A stretch of 64,000 nucleotides of DNA. Source: Acorus gramineus. Lineage: Eukaryota > Streptophyta > Magnoliopsida > Acorales > Acoraceae. The position numbers were made by a program, and so were the translations under genes. Below, in pieces: positions 1 through 9,934 of the stretch. Under the pieces are notes generated by a model. That model saw only the letters and a program-made list of their open reading frames with translations, ran no database searches and was not told where the DNA came from. Each line of letters starts with the position of its first letter. Position 1 is the stretch's first letter. The DNA lies in contig JAUJYN010000046.1 in the NCBI GenBank assembly GCA_030737835.1, positions 520,908 to 584,907 on the forward strand, given 5' to 3'.

Positions 1-130
1 TCCTCTAGCTCGAGACGATAGCTAACAGTCCAAAATTATGCAGTTCCGATCGAAAAATGCAAAAAATTTTAAAAACTGCTAAAATACTCCAATGGTTACC
101 AACAGGCCAGAAAGTGACACATATACAACA
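1..130 (-). mobile_element. End of a minus-strand gypsy LTR (U3 terminus)
   Basis: The segment ends in CACATATACAACA, the reverse complement of the LTR start TGTTRTATATGTG seen in several complete LTRs here. It closely matches 14840-14988. The rest of the LTR lies left of the window. It interrupts the copia-related sequence that follows, so it is probably the edge of another nested insertion. No target duplication can be checked. Confidence 0.8.
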
Positions 131-359
131 ACAAAGCTCGTCTTTTGGCACAAATTTTTCTACAAGACTTGAGGACCAATTGAAAAAAAAAGAGTTTATT
201 TTGAAAAAGAAAAGATTGGGACTCTTGTAGAGCTCAAATTGTCTTCTGAGTATTTTAAAAAGGAATTTGAAATGAAAGATATATCCTGGGAAAATAAAGT
301 ATTATTTCAACCAGTAGATTGTGAAAAATACAAGTTGAGTGATCCATGTCCATTAAACA
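131..359. other. Unassigned AT-rich stretch
   Basis: No open frame of useful length and no recognisable protein motif. It lies between an LTR end and the first recognisable copia codons, so it may be decayed internal copia sequence or an insertion in it. I could not align it to any other part of the window. Confidence 0.4.
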
Positions 360-967
360 ATGTATGTTGAAAAAAGTCACGAAGTGCTTTAATATGGACA
401 ACTGTCATCCATTAAATTCTTTTATGTTTGTTAGGTCATTTGACCCAAAGAATGATCATTTTCGTCCTAAAGAAGATAACTAAAATATTTTAATTGGTGA
501 ATTATTATATTTGACACAATGTACTAGATATAACATTGCATTTTTAATTTATTCTATTGGCCACATTTAGTTCTACTCCAACTAGAAGGCATAGGAATTG
601 CGTGAAGCACATTCTTCATTTTAGTCATGAAACGATAAAGAGATAATTAATATGGTCTCTATGCAAGGATGACAACACAATTCGAGATATAAGTAATGTC
701 ATTAAGACACGATGGGCTTGCAACCAAGTTATTTTAATCTCATCGTTATGAGGGACAATATTATTAGATGACATTTGCGTGCTGTACTATTTTTCCTACA
801 GGTTTTTTCTAACAAGGTTTTAACGAGGTAATGTTAAAGCGCATACATCAATCTAAGATAAAATATATTGTACTATTTATTTTTGCTTTGGTTTTTTTCC
901 ACTAGGTTTTACAAGCAAGATTTTAATGAGGCAATTATCTTAGCGCGGTGGCCATCAAAGAGGGAGT
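360..967 (+). pseudogene. Ty1/copia pol remnant: C-terminal reverse transcriptase region, 3' untranslated region and PPT
   Basis: Broken frames between about 385 and 740 read pieces typical of the copia RT-to-RNase H region: NMDNCHPLNS, then VRSFDPKNDHFRPKEDN, then a degenerate IGELLYLTQCTRYNIAF and PTRRHRNCVKHIL. They appear in the order expected for the family, with at least two frame changes and several stops. The RNase H domain that should follow is missing, and an AT-rich 3' tail leads to the purine tract AAAGAGGGAG just before the LTR start. It is the oldest layer of the left nest and encodes no working product. Confidence 0.85.
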
Positions 968-1151
968 GTTGTGAATATTGTGGATAACCACCACCACTTC
1001 AACTCCCACAACTTTCTCAATAAACCCCTCTTCATTTCCCTAACTTCCCACTCTCCTACCCCCCCACTCTCTCCACCCCAGATATGCAGATTGAGCCTAT
1101 AAATAGAGAGCTCCTCAATGTATTGATAACCAACAATTAGTGAATAAAATA
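968..1151 (+). mobile_element. Copia 3' LTR, left part
   Basis: The LTR begins TGTTGTGAATATTG right after the polypurine tract. A TATA box (TATAAATA, 1098-1105) lies about 130 bp in. The LTR is cut at 1151 by a gypsy solo LTR and resumes at 19898-19982, where it ends in TTTACAACA, giving TGTTG/CAACA terminal inverted repeats. Rejoined, it is about 264 bp, a normal copia LTR length. Confidence 0.85.
1147..1151 (+). repeat. Left target-site duplication AAATA of solo LTR S1
   Basis: AAATA directly precedes the LTR terminus TGTCAC at 1152 and recurs at 19898-19902 directly after the opposite terminus. Confidence 0.85.
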
Positions 1152-2005
1152 TGTCACACCCCAGGCGTCCCCGAGACGTGGCAAAGATAATATAATATCA
1201 GCTATCAATACCTGAGGTCAATAAGGACACCAACAACAATACACAAGGCGGCAAAGCAAGATAATGATAACTGACTGAAAAGCGGAAGCATAATATATAA
1301 CAATGTCTGTAAATCAAAAACATTATTACAGACCCGAATACACAATCAATGTCCTGTGAAAGCCAAGTCTAGACCAAAGAAAATACAACCTGTGCCACAT
1401 GCACGATTTACAAGGCATAAAATGACTCTAGGAATGCTGACAGCCTCGCACACTCCACCCGCCGGTAGAACGCTCCACGCCCATAAGACCACGCCACAAG
1501 AAGCTCCAGCTCCACGCCCAACACTGCCCATGAAAAGAAACAGTATGCGAGGGGTGAGCTACAAGCTCAGTGAGTGGCTGGAAACCAATCACCATTCTAC
1601 AGTTCAATACACAAATCAATTTCCTTTCAAGGAAAACACGGGTAGAAACCCATGGATATCTAGGTCACGCAGCGGCGCGACCAACCTCACCCCCACCCTC
1701 ACTCCCGGAGGGAGTCTTTTGGGACTTATGGGGAGAGACCATACCGTCGGTCGAAGAGACCCAGATTTACTGGTCTAGAGACCATGCCGTCGGTCGAAGA
1801 GACCCGGATTTACTGGTCTACTCAACACTACTGGATCATCTACATCTAGATAATCGCCCATCGATGTCCTTCAACATCCATCACGAGACCGGACCCAACA
1901 TCTATGGGAACGGTCGAACAACGAATGGGTCACGAGGCGACGCGTCTTCGCCTCATCCACACCCTCACTCCTGAAAGGAGACATCTTGGGACTTTGGGAA
2001 GAGAC

Positions 2006-2753
2006 TTAGACTGCTCTACACCCCTGGTCCACCGGTAGCCTCTCCCCGCTCCGTAGCTTACCTGGTATACTCCCACGATCAGCACTGTCCGAACACATCG
2101 GAGGTACCTACAGATGGGAGCCCTCTGTCAGGACAGCCTGTCTAACGCCGGGGCTGTACTACACGGATCCAACGAAGGGGAGAACGATTCCACGCTCGCG
2201 ATATCATTCGTTAGCCCTCTTCCGGGTAGCCTCTACCTGGTATACTCCCACGATCAGTACCCCTCCGACTGCATCGGTGGTACCTACGGATGGGAGCCCT
2301 CTGTCAGGATAGCTACAACCCGGCCTCTTCAACTCGAACAACCCTGGGAGTGAACATTCCATGTTCGCAAAGCGAACCCCATGGAAACAACTCCCACTCT
2401 GGAGGAGAAGATTATGCGAGGGGTGGGCCACACACTCAGTGAATGGCACCAACTATGCATCACAATTCATATCAACCTTATATAATTCATAGCCCCTAAC
2501 ACGGGAGCAACCACACAATCCAGTGGGTCGTTACATCGCCGACCCACCACACCCTCACCCTCACCCTCAAAGGGGTGACATGGGCCTTTTGGGACTGACT
2601 AGACTGTTATTCACCCTTGGTCCACCGGTAGCCTCTCCCCGCTCCGTAGCTTACCTGGTATACTCCCACGATCAGCACTGTCCGAACACATCGGAGGTAC
2701 CTACAGATGGGAGCCCTCTGTCAGGACAGCCTGTCTAACGCCGGGGCTGTACT
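2006..2753 (-). repeat. Internal direct repeat in LTR S1
   Basis: A block of about 155 bp at 2006-2160 is repeated almost perfectly at 2589-2753, including the run CATCGGAGGTACCTACAG. Between them is another divergent copy of the same unit around 2215-2345. LTRs of this superfamily amplify this region; LTR I has the same unit three times. Confidence 0.75.
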
Positions 2754-4560
2754 TGTCACGCCCCAGGGCGGCCGTCCTCGGGACGCGGCAAGGGTATACA
2801 TGATATCAGTAGTCAATAAAAGAGATCAATAATATACCATAATCAATAGCTAAAAAGACAACACAGACAACAAAAGGCTGACATGATGTATACACAAAAA
2901 GCGGAAGCTAAAAAGACTGAATCTGTAAATCAACAACACTTTACAGACTCGATACATAATCATATGTCCCGTGAGAGCCAATATATCTACAATACATCCA
3001 AATACAATCCATAATAGGTGCCCAAGCACAGAAATATATACAAACAACAAAGAGAAGGATGCTGATGGCCTCAAAACTCGAGGGACGTGGCGCTACTCCG
3101 CTACTGGTGTAGTCGCTCGGGAAGCTCCTCCTTCAAGTCCGCCTCGGTAATCACTGGGGAAAAACAATTATGCGAGGGGTGAGCCACACGCTCAGTGAAT
3201 AGCACAACCCATGCATACAGTTTATATTAACCACATTTAATCAAACCACTAGCCTCAAGTGGCATAAACAACAACACAAATCCATGGGTTCGTTCCATCG
3301 CCGAACCACCATACCTTCACCCTCACCCTCACCCCTCAATAGGTGACAAAGGATGTTGGGACTTAATAGGCTGATAATCATCCTTACACAATCCAGTGGG
3401 TCGCCACAACGCCGGCCCACCATACCCTCACCCTTACCCCTCAATAGGTGACATAGGATCTTGGGACTGACTAGGCTGTTGGTCACCCTTGGTCCACCGA
3501 TAGTCTCTCTTCCACTCCGTAGGTCGTTTGGCCACTCCCACATTCAGCACAGTCCTTCTACCAAATCAGAGGTGCCTACTGATGGGAGCCCCTGCACGGG
3601 ACAACCTTTCTAACGCTGAGGTAGTCTCTACACGGATCCAACGAAGGGAACATAACAGCCTATCCATCACATATGATCCACTCGGATCCGCTGACAGCAC
3701 ATCTCTACTACTCTAATGTCTTGAATTCTTCAGAATTCCACCAGCGCGCATAACCAAGATGCGGGGAAATACATAAGGTAATAATGAGGAAAAGAGACCT
3801 TGGGAGGGCAACCTGAGGTCCCGATGTAGGACATCCCGCCAACCAAACAAGGAACACGGAGTACCCTAACCCGGGTCTCAATGTTAACCTCGCAAGGCCC
3901 CCTTATATTCCCCAAGGCATGCTAACAATATCACAAGTTTGCATTTAAGTAAATAAATCAAACTAATAGGACGCATGCATAGGTCAGGGCTTTCCTAGCA
4001 TGATAACGAGGTGACAGGATGCACGGCTCATGCACATATCCTAAGGGTGCAAGTCCCTAACATACAAGTCTAGGGTGGCATGCATTCTACACATAGATCA
4101 TGCTTGCATGGATTACAATAAAACAGTTAATATTAACTATGTGCCCCAGGGGAGGACGGTACACGCCCAAGTGCATGTAGCGCCTCCCAAACTGGGTTGG
4201 GTTGTCCCACTCACCGGAAGTCGGGTCGTCGCGCGACCGTCCGTCAAGATCTGCAAGACAGGGTATCAACTTGGTGAGTAAAATCCCAAATACCACCAAA
4301 TACACAAAAACATACAAATAAACACCCAACACTCGGGCAAACGTGCATACGGCCCGTACGCGCGCTAGCCCGAGCACCCCGACTCACTCCCGCACCCCCG
4401 GCAACCACCCGCACGGCCACCCGCCCCCGGATGCACCGCCGCGCCTCAGCCCGTGCACCCAGGCGCACCGCCGGGCCCCTGGCCGCCGTCTGGACACGCC
4501 GCCGAGCCTCCCGGGTGCATCGCGCGCCCACTGCGCCCCATCGCAGCAGCCCGCGCGCAC
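2754..4560 (-). mobile_element. Gypsy LTR N1, PBS-side part
   Basis: A new minus-strand LTR terminus (TGTCACGCCCCAGG) interrupts S1 at 2754. The segment contains the conserved hairpin region, splice-like acceptor (CCCCAG, minus strand, near 3154), the GGGTGA minisatellite, the 36-nt AG/GT segment at 4215-4250 and the start of the GC-rich tract. It stops inside that tract at 4560, where it joins element D through a 3-bp overlap (ACA). The probable other end of this LTR is 14634-14988. Confidence 0.75.
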
Positions 4561-5457
4561 ATAATTTCTTTTTTTCCTAAGTTATGTATTCCTGATTTGG
4601 CTTTTGGATTTGATTTTGTTAAAATCCAAGATGAAGAGGTTTAATTATGAGTTTACTATGAGATGTCCAGTTTTGAGTTAGCTTTCGCACAGAAGTGGAA
4701 TTAGATCAACTGGATTCTTGTAGTAAAAGTTATGGGTATTTTTCCAAGTATACCCCGGGGATGGAAATTCTGGCAGCAGCCCTGCTCGATGTTTAGCTCT
4801 AATTTTGGATTAGCTAGAGGGATTATCTGATCATGGCATAAACATGAAAGTTGTAGATAATCTTCTTAGATTTCCATCGGTCTTGGAATCAAGCAATTCG
4901 GAGCTGTATCGGGGAAGTTATGGCTGTTCCAGTGAAGCTTGCGCAGAATTTCTAGTCGGAGGGCGACTTAGTAAATTTTCCTTAGATATTTTGCATAAAT
5001 ATCTTCTCTCTCTCTCTCCCCTCCCAAATCACCTCGTCGAAAACCATTTTTTTGGCCCTCTCTTTCTCTCATTCATGCCCACCAAGTGTTTGATCAAATG
5101 TTTCAATGAGAAGAAGAGAAGGAGGTGGTGGAGGAAGAAGAGGTTTGTGCTTGTGTGTTGTTGATGTTGTTTGTTCTCTCCTATCTCAAGCTCCCTTTCC
5201 ATGATCTCTTCCCCCCTTGTTTTGCTGCCATGAGGAGGCTGAGGAGAGGCCGAGGAGAGGTGGTGGTGGTGGTGGTTCCGGTGGCGGTGTTTCGGTGCGC
5301 GAAGGGCCCCCGAACCTCCCCCTTTTCTTTTCCCTCCCAAGGTGAGCTCCTCCCCTCCTTTTCTTGATTTTCTCGGCTTAAAGGGGTGTTGGGAAGGTCA
5401 TGCATGTTGGGTAGGTGTGTTAGGGTGTGTGTGAGGGGTTGGGATGGGTGAAAATGA

Positions 5458-6045
5458 GGTTAGAGTGGGCTGGGCGCGCGCTGGGCGCGGTCTGCGCGCG
5501 TGCGCGCGCAGGTGCGCGCGCAGTCGGGCGCTGGCGGGCGCGCAGACGCGCGCGGCGCGGGCGCGCGAGTGCGCGGGTGTGCGCGAAGCGGGCGCGCGGG
5601 TGCTGGCGCGAGCGGGGGTGCACGCGGAGTGCGCGCGGGGGCGCGCGGCGTGCGCGCGGCGGCCAGTGCGCCTGGGCAGTGCGCCTGGGCGCTGGGCAGG
5701 GAACCAGTGCGCGCGCGCGTGCATGCGCGTGCGTGCGCGTGCTGGGGCATGCTGGGGCGTGCTGGGGCAGTGCGCGGGGTGCTGCGCGAGGGGCGCGGGC
5801 TGGACGCGCGGTGCGCGTGGGCGCGCGCGAGCGTGCGTGTGCGTGCGGGTGCGCGTCTGGGCGCGCGGGCAAGCACGCGGCAGTGCGCCGATGGTGCCGG
5901 GGTGTGTGCGTGCGTGCGCATTCGTGCGTGCGCATGCGGGGGGCCATGCGAATGGCTGCCCGAGGGTTCGGGTAGGTGTCGGGGCACTCGGACTCGCGTG
6001 CGTATGCGCGTGCTCGCATGCGTGCGAGCCCGTATGCATGCTTAT
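5458..6045 (+). repeat. GC-rich alternating purine-pyrimidine tract in D 5' LTR
   Basis: Almost only GCGCGC, GTGCGC and CATGCG steps with many CpG, unlike the AT-rich flanks. Alternating GC/GT of this length favours Z-DNA. Long open frames on both strands here read only Arg, Ala, Gly, Cys, Pro and His and are not genes. Equivalent tracts are in nearly every LTR of the superfamily: 4330-4560, 12327-12890, 16100-16560, 18380-18960, 24880-25600, 29290-30010, 32030-32405, 40690-41050, 48160-48510 and 51590-51960. Confidence 0.85.
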
Positions 6046-6109
6046 CCGAGTTTTGGGTATTTCTGTGCATTTCTATGTATAAATTGTGTGGTTTCTCAGC
6101 ATCTTGCAG

Positions 6110-6145
6110 ATCTTGACGGACGGTCGCGCGACGACCCGATCTCCG
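6110..6145 (+). promoter_or_regulatory. Conserved 36-nt AG/GT-bounded segment (possible leader microexon)
   Basis: Preceded by CTTGCAG and followed by GTGAGTGGG. Contains ATCTTGACGGACGG and an imperfect palindrome GGTCGCGCGACGACC. The same segment with the same AG and GT borders is at 12977-13012, 16665-16700 and 25721-25756 on the plus strand, and at 4215-4250, 29162-29197, 31905-31940, 40571-40606, 48048-48083 and 51475-51510 on the minus strand, each 36 nt. In S1 (18266-18304) it is 39 nt. It may be a microexon, a hairpin, or both. No transcript evidence is available. Confidence 0.5.
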
Positions 6146-6929
6146 GTGAGTGGGACAATCCAACCCAGTAGAGAGTTGTTATACGCACTTGGGCGTATAC
6201 CGACCTCTCCTGGGGCACCAGGGATGAATATTGACATGTTGTAATGTGTATATCATGCGAGCATGATTTAATTGTAGAATGCATGTTACCCTAGACTTTG
6301 CATGTTAGGGACTTGCACCCTTAGGATATGTGTATGAGCCATGCACCATGTCCCCTGTTTCCATGCTAGGAAGCCCGACCGATGCATGTGCCCTACTAGT
6401 TTATTTATTAAATTAAATGCTAGTAAATGTTAATTGCATGTTATAGTGAATATTATAGGGGAGGGGCCTTGCGAGGACAGCGGTGAGACCCGGGATAGGG
6501 TACACCGTGTTCCTTGTTTGGTTGTCGGGGCGTCCTATAACGGGAACTCACGCTGCCCTCCCGAGTTTCTTTCCCCCAATGATATTCCACCCTTGTTATA
6601 ACTTATGCATGTTCCCCGCATCTTAGTTATGCGCCCTGGTGGTGTTCTGAGGAATTCAGGACACTAGAGTTGTTAGGATGTGCTGTCTGCGGATCCGAGT
6701 GGATCATATGCGATGGATAGGCTGTTCTGTTCCCTTCGTTGGATCCGTGTAGAGACTACCTCAGCGTTAGACAGGTCGTCCCGTGCAGGGGCTCCCAGTA
6801 GTAGGCGCCTCCTGATTTGGTAGAAGGACTGTGCTGAACGTGGGAGTGGCCAAACGACCTACGGAGTGAGGAGAGACTATCGGTGGACCAAGGGTGACCA
6901 ACAGCCTAGTCAGTCCCAAGAGCCTAGGT

Positions 6930-7235
6930 CACCTGTTGAGGGTGAGGGTGAGGGTATGGTGGGCCGGCGATGTGGCGACCCACTGGATAGTAAGTCCCAA
7001 TATCCTTGGTCACCCATTGAGGGTGAGGGTGAGGGTGTAGCGGGTTGGCTGAAGCGACCCGCTGGTTTTGTGTAGTAAGTCCCAATATCCTTGGTCACCC
7101 ATTGAGGGTGAGGGTGAGGGTGTAGCGGGTTGGCTGTAGCGACCCGCTGGTTATGTGTTAGTCCCAATATCCTATGTCACCCCTTGAGGGTGAGGGTGAG
7201 GGTGTAGTGGGTTGGCGGAAGCGACCCACTAGGTT
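6930..7235 (+). repeat. G-rich LTR minisatellite with G-quadruplex motifs
   Basis: About four imperfect 70-85 bp units, each with TCCCAATATCCT..GTCACC, then GGGTGAGGGTGAGGGT, then a short palindromic pair such as GTGGGT..ACCCAC. Three close GGG runs plus the following GCGGG fit the usual four-run quadruplex rule. The same array is in all LTRs of the superfamily with differing unit counts, for instance 13790-14095 and, reversed, 28145-28360. Confidence 0.8.
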
Positions 7236-7370
7236 GCGGAATTGTTATCTTTTGTGGTTTTGGTAATGAGATTGTGGACGTTAAGGATTTCCTGGTTGTG
7301 GTCAATATTGTCTGTGATGCATGGGTTGTGCCGTTCACTGAGCGTGTGGCTCACCCCTCGCACAATATTT

Positions 7371-7377
7371 TCTTCAG
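7371..7377 (+). promoter_or_regulatory. Putative 3' splice site in D 5' LTR
   Basis: TCTTCAG ends a pyrimidine-rich run. About 30 nt upstream is GGCTCACCCCTCGCA, whose CTCAC fits a plant branch-point consensus. The same order is seen at 26929 (F), 23098 (E), 17530 (S2), 34147 (I) and, reversed, 28001 (G), 3154 (N1) and about 47212 (A). Confidence 0.45.
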
Positions 7378-7774
7378 TGTCATCTGAGTCGGATCTAGAG
7401 GAGGAGCTCCCCGAGGGACTTCATCAGTAGCGGAGTAGCGCCACGTCCCGCGAGTTTCAGAGGCTATCAGCATCCCTTGAGCTTGTATGTATTATTTTCC
7501 GTGCTTGGGCACGCGTTTGGTTGTATTTGGATGTCTTTGTATGTATATTGGCTCTCACAGGACATGTGATTATGTATGGAGTCTGTAGTGTGTTTTGATT
7601 ACAGATTCAGTCTTAGCTTCCGCATTTGGTGTATATATCATGTCAGCCCTGCTTTTATTGTCTGTGTGTCATTCTGGTTGCTTGTGTATGATATATTATT
7701 GACCTCCTGTGTAGATTCTGATATTTTATATACACTTGCCGCGTACCGGGGACGCCCGGGGCGTGACAAAAAGT

Positions 7775-7786
7775 TGGTATCAGAGC
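7775..7786 (+). other. Primer binding site of element D
   Basis: TGGTATCAGAGC, complementary to the 3' end of plant initiator-tRNA-Met, six bases after the LTR end. Confidence 0.85.
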
Positions 7787-7888
7787 CTGGTCCTGTCAGA
7801 GCCAATGGTCTTCTTTCGTAGAGATGAGTCCTAGGATTTTGATATGAGTGTTCTGATCCTAGTGTCTGGTTTTCTTAGGATTGCTGAT

Positions 7889-8310
7889 ATGCCTCCTCGT
7901 GGAGGACGGCGCGGACTAGGTCCCTCTCGACCTTTGGAGGTTTCCGGACCTACTAGAGGCGAGGATGCTACTGGAGAGTCCACGGCTGTGAGGCCAGGAT
8001 CGGCGCAGGAGCCTCCCGCATGGAACGTGCGTTCGCTCGGATAGCGGATTGGTGGAGACTCGGTCAAGGCACTGGAGGCCCAGACCAGAGTGTTGGTAGA
8101 GCAGGCACGGGAGATCAGGAGCTGCGGGCGGCCCGTGATGCAGTTCCACAGGTCCCCTTGATGGCAGATCCTCCAGTGGTACCCAAAGTACCCCCAGTCC
8201 CCGTGGTGTTTCCAGGTGAGAGTTCAGGATCCCCTGGTGAGGGAGGTGGAGCTAGAGGCTGTAGCGCGAGTATTGAGAAAGGTTGTTCAAGTTGAGGAGG
8301 CCGGGTTGTA
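7889..8310 (+). pseudogene. Element D, gag N-terminal fragment
   Basis: The ATG at 7889 starts MPPRGGRRGLGPSRPLEV, clearly related to the gag start of element A ([18 protein letters not shown]). A frameshift near 8020 after EPPAWN breaks the frame; the later pieces (LEAQTRVL, VPQVPLMADPPVVP) continue in another frame. The gag core that should follow is displaced to about 9590. It would act in particle assembly if intact, but it is not. Confidence 0.8.
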
Positions 8311-8319
8311 GCTGTCCTG

Positions 8320-8910
8320 GCAGAGAATTCCCATCCGTAGGTACCACCGATGCAGTCGGAGGGGTACTGATCGTGGGAGTATGCCAGGTAGAGGCTAACC
8401 CGGAAAAGGATTAATGAATGATGTCGCGAGGGTGGAATCGTTCTCCCCTTCGTCAGATCCGTGTAGTACAGCCCCGGCGTTAGACAGGCTATCCTGTAAC
8501 AGGTAAGCTACGGAGCGGGGAGAGGCTACCGGTGGACCAGGGGTGTTGTGCAGTCTAAGTCTCTCCCAAAGTCCCAAGTTTCCTCCTTTCGGGAGTGAGG
8601 GTGTGGATGAGGCGAAGACGCGACGTCTCGTGACCCAATTGTTGTTCGACCGTTCCCAAAGATGTTGGGTCCGGTCTTGTGATGGATGTTGAAGGATATC
8701 GATGGGTGATTATCTAGATGTAGATGATCCAGTGGGGTTAATAGTGTTCTTTAAGGGTGATGTCTTCTTTCAGACTTCCTACTCTGGATGAGGGGCCTTG
8801 CAGGGTCAGCGTTGAGACCCGGGCTAGGGTACTCCGTGTTCCTTGTTTGGTTGTCGGGGTATCCTATATCGGGACCTCATGGTACCCTGCCAAGGTTTCT
8901 TTTCCCAGTC
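8320..8910 (+). repeat. Element D interior block made of LTR fragments
   Basis: 8325-8745 resembles the duplicated region of LTR I (33400-33900): CGTAGGTACCACCGATGC, CTCCCCTTCGT, ATCTAGATGTAGATGATCCA. 8785-8910 resembles a different, normally earlier LTR part (TACTCCGTGTTCCTTGTT, also at 26114). The two lie in the reverse of their usual order, so this block is not one simple insertion. Confidence 0.7.
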
Positions 8911-8919
8911 AAGGACTAC

Positions 8920-9415
8920 CTTAGAAGCATCAAATGGATGGTGGATTAAGTGCGAGTTTTGGTTGGAGAGTATGGCCTTTCAGGGCCACGTGATTTCTGG
9001 CAAGGGCATATCTGTGGACCCGGATAAGATGCTCGCCGTGTTAAATTGGCGTCGACCGTCGAACCCCGCAGAGATTTGGAGCTTCCTGGGCTTGGCGGGT
9101 TATTACAGGAGGCTTGTCGAGGGTTTCTCAAAGATAGCTGTACCTCTTAACCGCCTCGCTCGAAGGATGTCCGGTTCGAGTGGTCCCCGTCTTGCGAGGA
9201 GAGCTTCCTGGAGTTTAAGCGAAGGCTCACCTCAGCGCCAGTTCTTACCTTCCGTCTGGGAGGGGTGGGTTCGCAGTTTGCTCCGATGCATCGCGGTTGG
9301 GTGTGGTGATGCGTTCGATCGGGATTGGGTGCGTCCTATTGCAGCTCAGTGGGCGATCGCTAGTGGACAGGGTTCCATAGTGGCATCTGGAGTCGCTTCG
9401 ATAAATCATTGTGTG
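8920..9415 (+). pseudogene. Element D, displaced RT thumb and RNase H start
   Basis: Reads [20 protein letters not shown] and [20 protein letters not shown], the connection between RT and RNase H in element A (residues 838-903). It then loses frame. It sits before the gag core and before the RT palm pieces, so it is out of order relative to any gypsy pol. Confidence 0.8.
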
Positions 9416-9930
9416 TTGTAGCTGCCCGGTTGAGGCCAGAGCCCTGTGAGGTGCTCCCAGATCCTATGCTTGTGGTGCGCCCATATGGCAGAGATAGCGG
9501 GCTTGGGAGGCTACCAGGTAGAGGCCACACCGGGAGAGTGCTGCTAAATGATGACGAGAGCGTGGACTCCCCGTGATAAATCTGCCCATGGAGTGCAGGA
9601 TGCCAGAGTTCTAATGATTGTGATGAGCGACCTGTCGGTGGCGGCATGTGAAGCACAGTTCGTGAAACTGTCGCGTTTTGCCCCACATTAGTCGCAAATA
9701 AGGAGACGCGATGCTAGCGTTCGTGATGGGACTTGACCGCCATATCAGATAGATGACGTTGCATAGGCATTGTCGAGGTCCGACGACCCCTTATTGCGTG
9801 TCTTGTGGATTAAGTGCGGTTGAGCGGCTTACCTAGCGTGTAAGTGTTATCATGAGCGCCAGCCATGCTCGAAGAGCAGAATCCGAACTTGATTGTTCAT
9901 GGTGTTGTTTTGATCTCCCCGTGGAGGTAG
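9416..9930 (+). pseudogene. Element D, LTR-like scrap followed by displaced gag core
   Basis: 9416-9560 has weak LTR-like strings (GAGGCTACCAGGTAGAGGC). From about 9590 to 9735 the bases correspond to the gag stretch [24 protein letters not shown] of element A, with many substitutions and stops. Beyond that I recognise nothing up to the RT piece. Confidence 0.55.
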
Positions 9931-9934
9931 AAGA

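Larger units (their letters stand above)
4560..7768 (+). mobile_element. Element D 5' LTR, 5'-truncated
   Basis: Matches the 3' LTR from its base 45 onward and ends GGGGCGTGACA. Layout: AT-rich U3 with a TATA-like CATAAATATC near 4993-5002; CT-rich leader; 5' splice-like site AAG|GTGAGC at 5341/5342; GC-rich tract; 36-nt segment 6110-6145; G-rich minisatellite; acceptor TTCTTCAG ending 7377; conserved stem-loop near 7580-7610; U5 end. Confidence 0.85.

Noticed and set aside
1356-1974. Frames of 130-140 codons at the start of S1
   Set aside because: They lie in LTR sequence that recurs elsewhere with shifts and stops, and no homologous frame is kept in LTR I.
5398-6171. Overlapping open frames of 180-250 codons on both strands in the GC-rich tract
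   Set aside because: All six frames are open because the tract has almost no A or T. The products are only Arg/Ala/Gly/Pro/His/Cys, and similar frames occur in every other GC tract in the window.
6942-7210. GGGTGA repeats as interstitial telomere sequence
   Set aside because: The plant telomere unit is TTTAGGG. These repeats are part of a longer 70-85 bp LTR unit found in all family LTRs.
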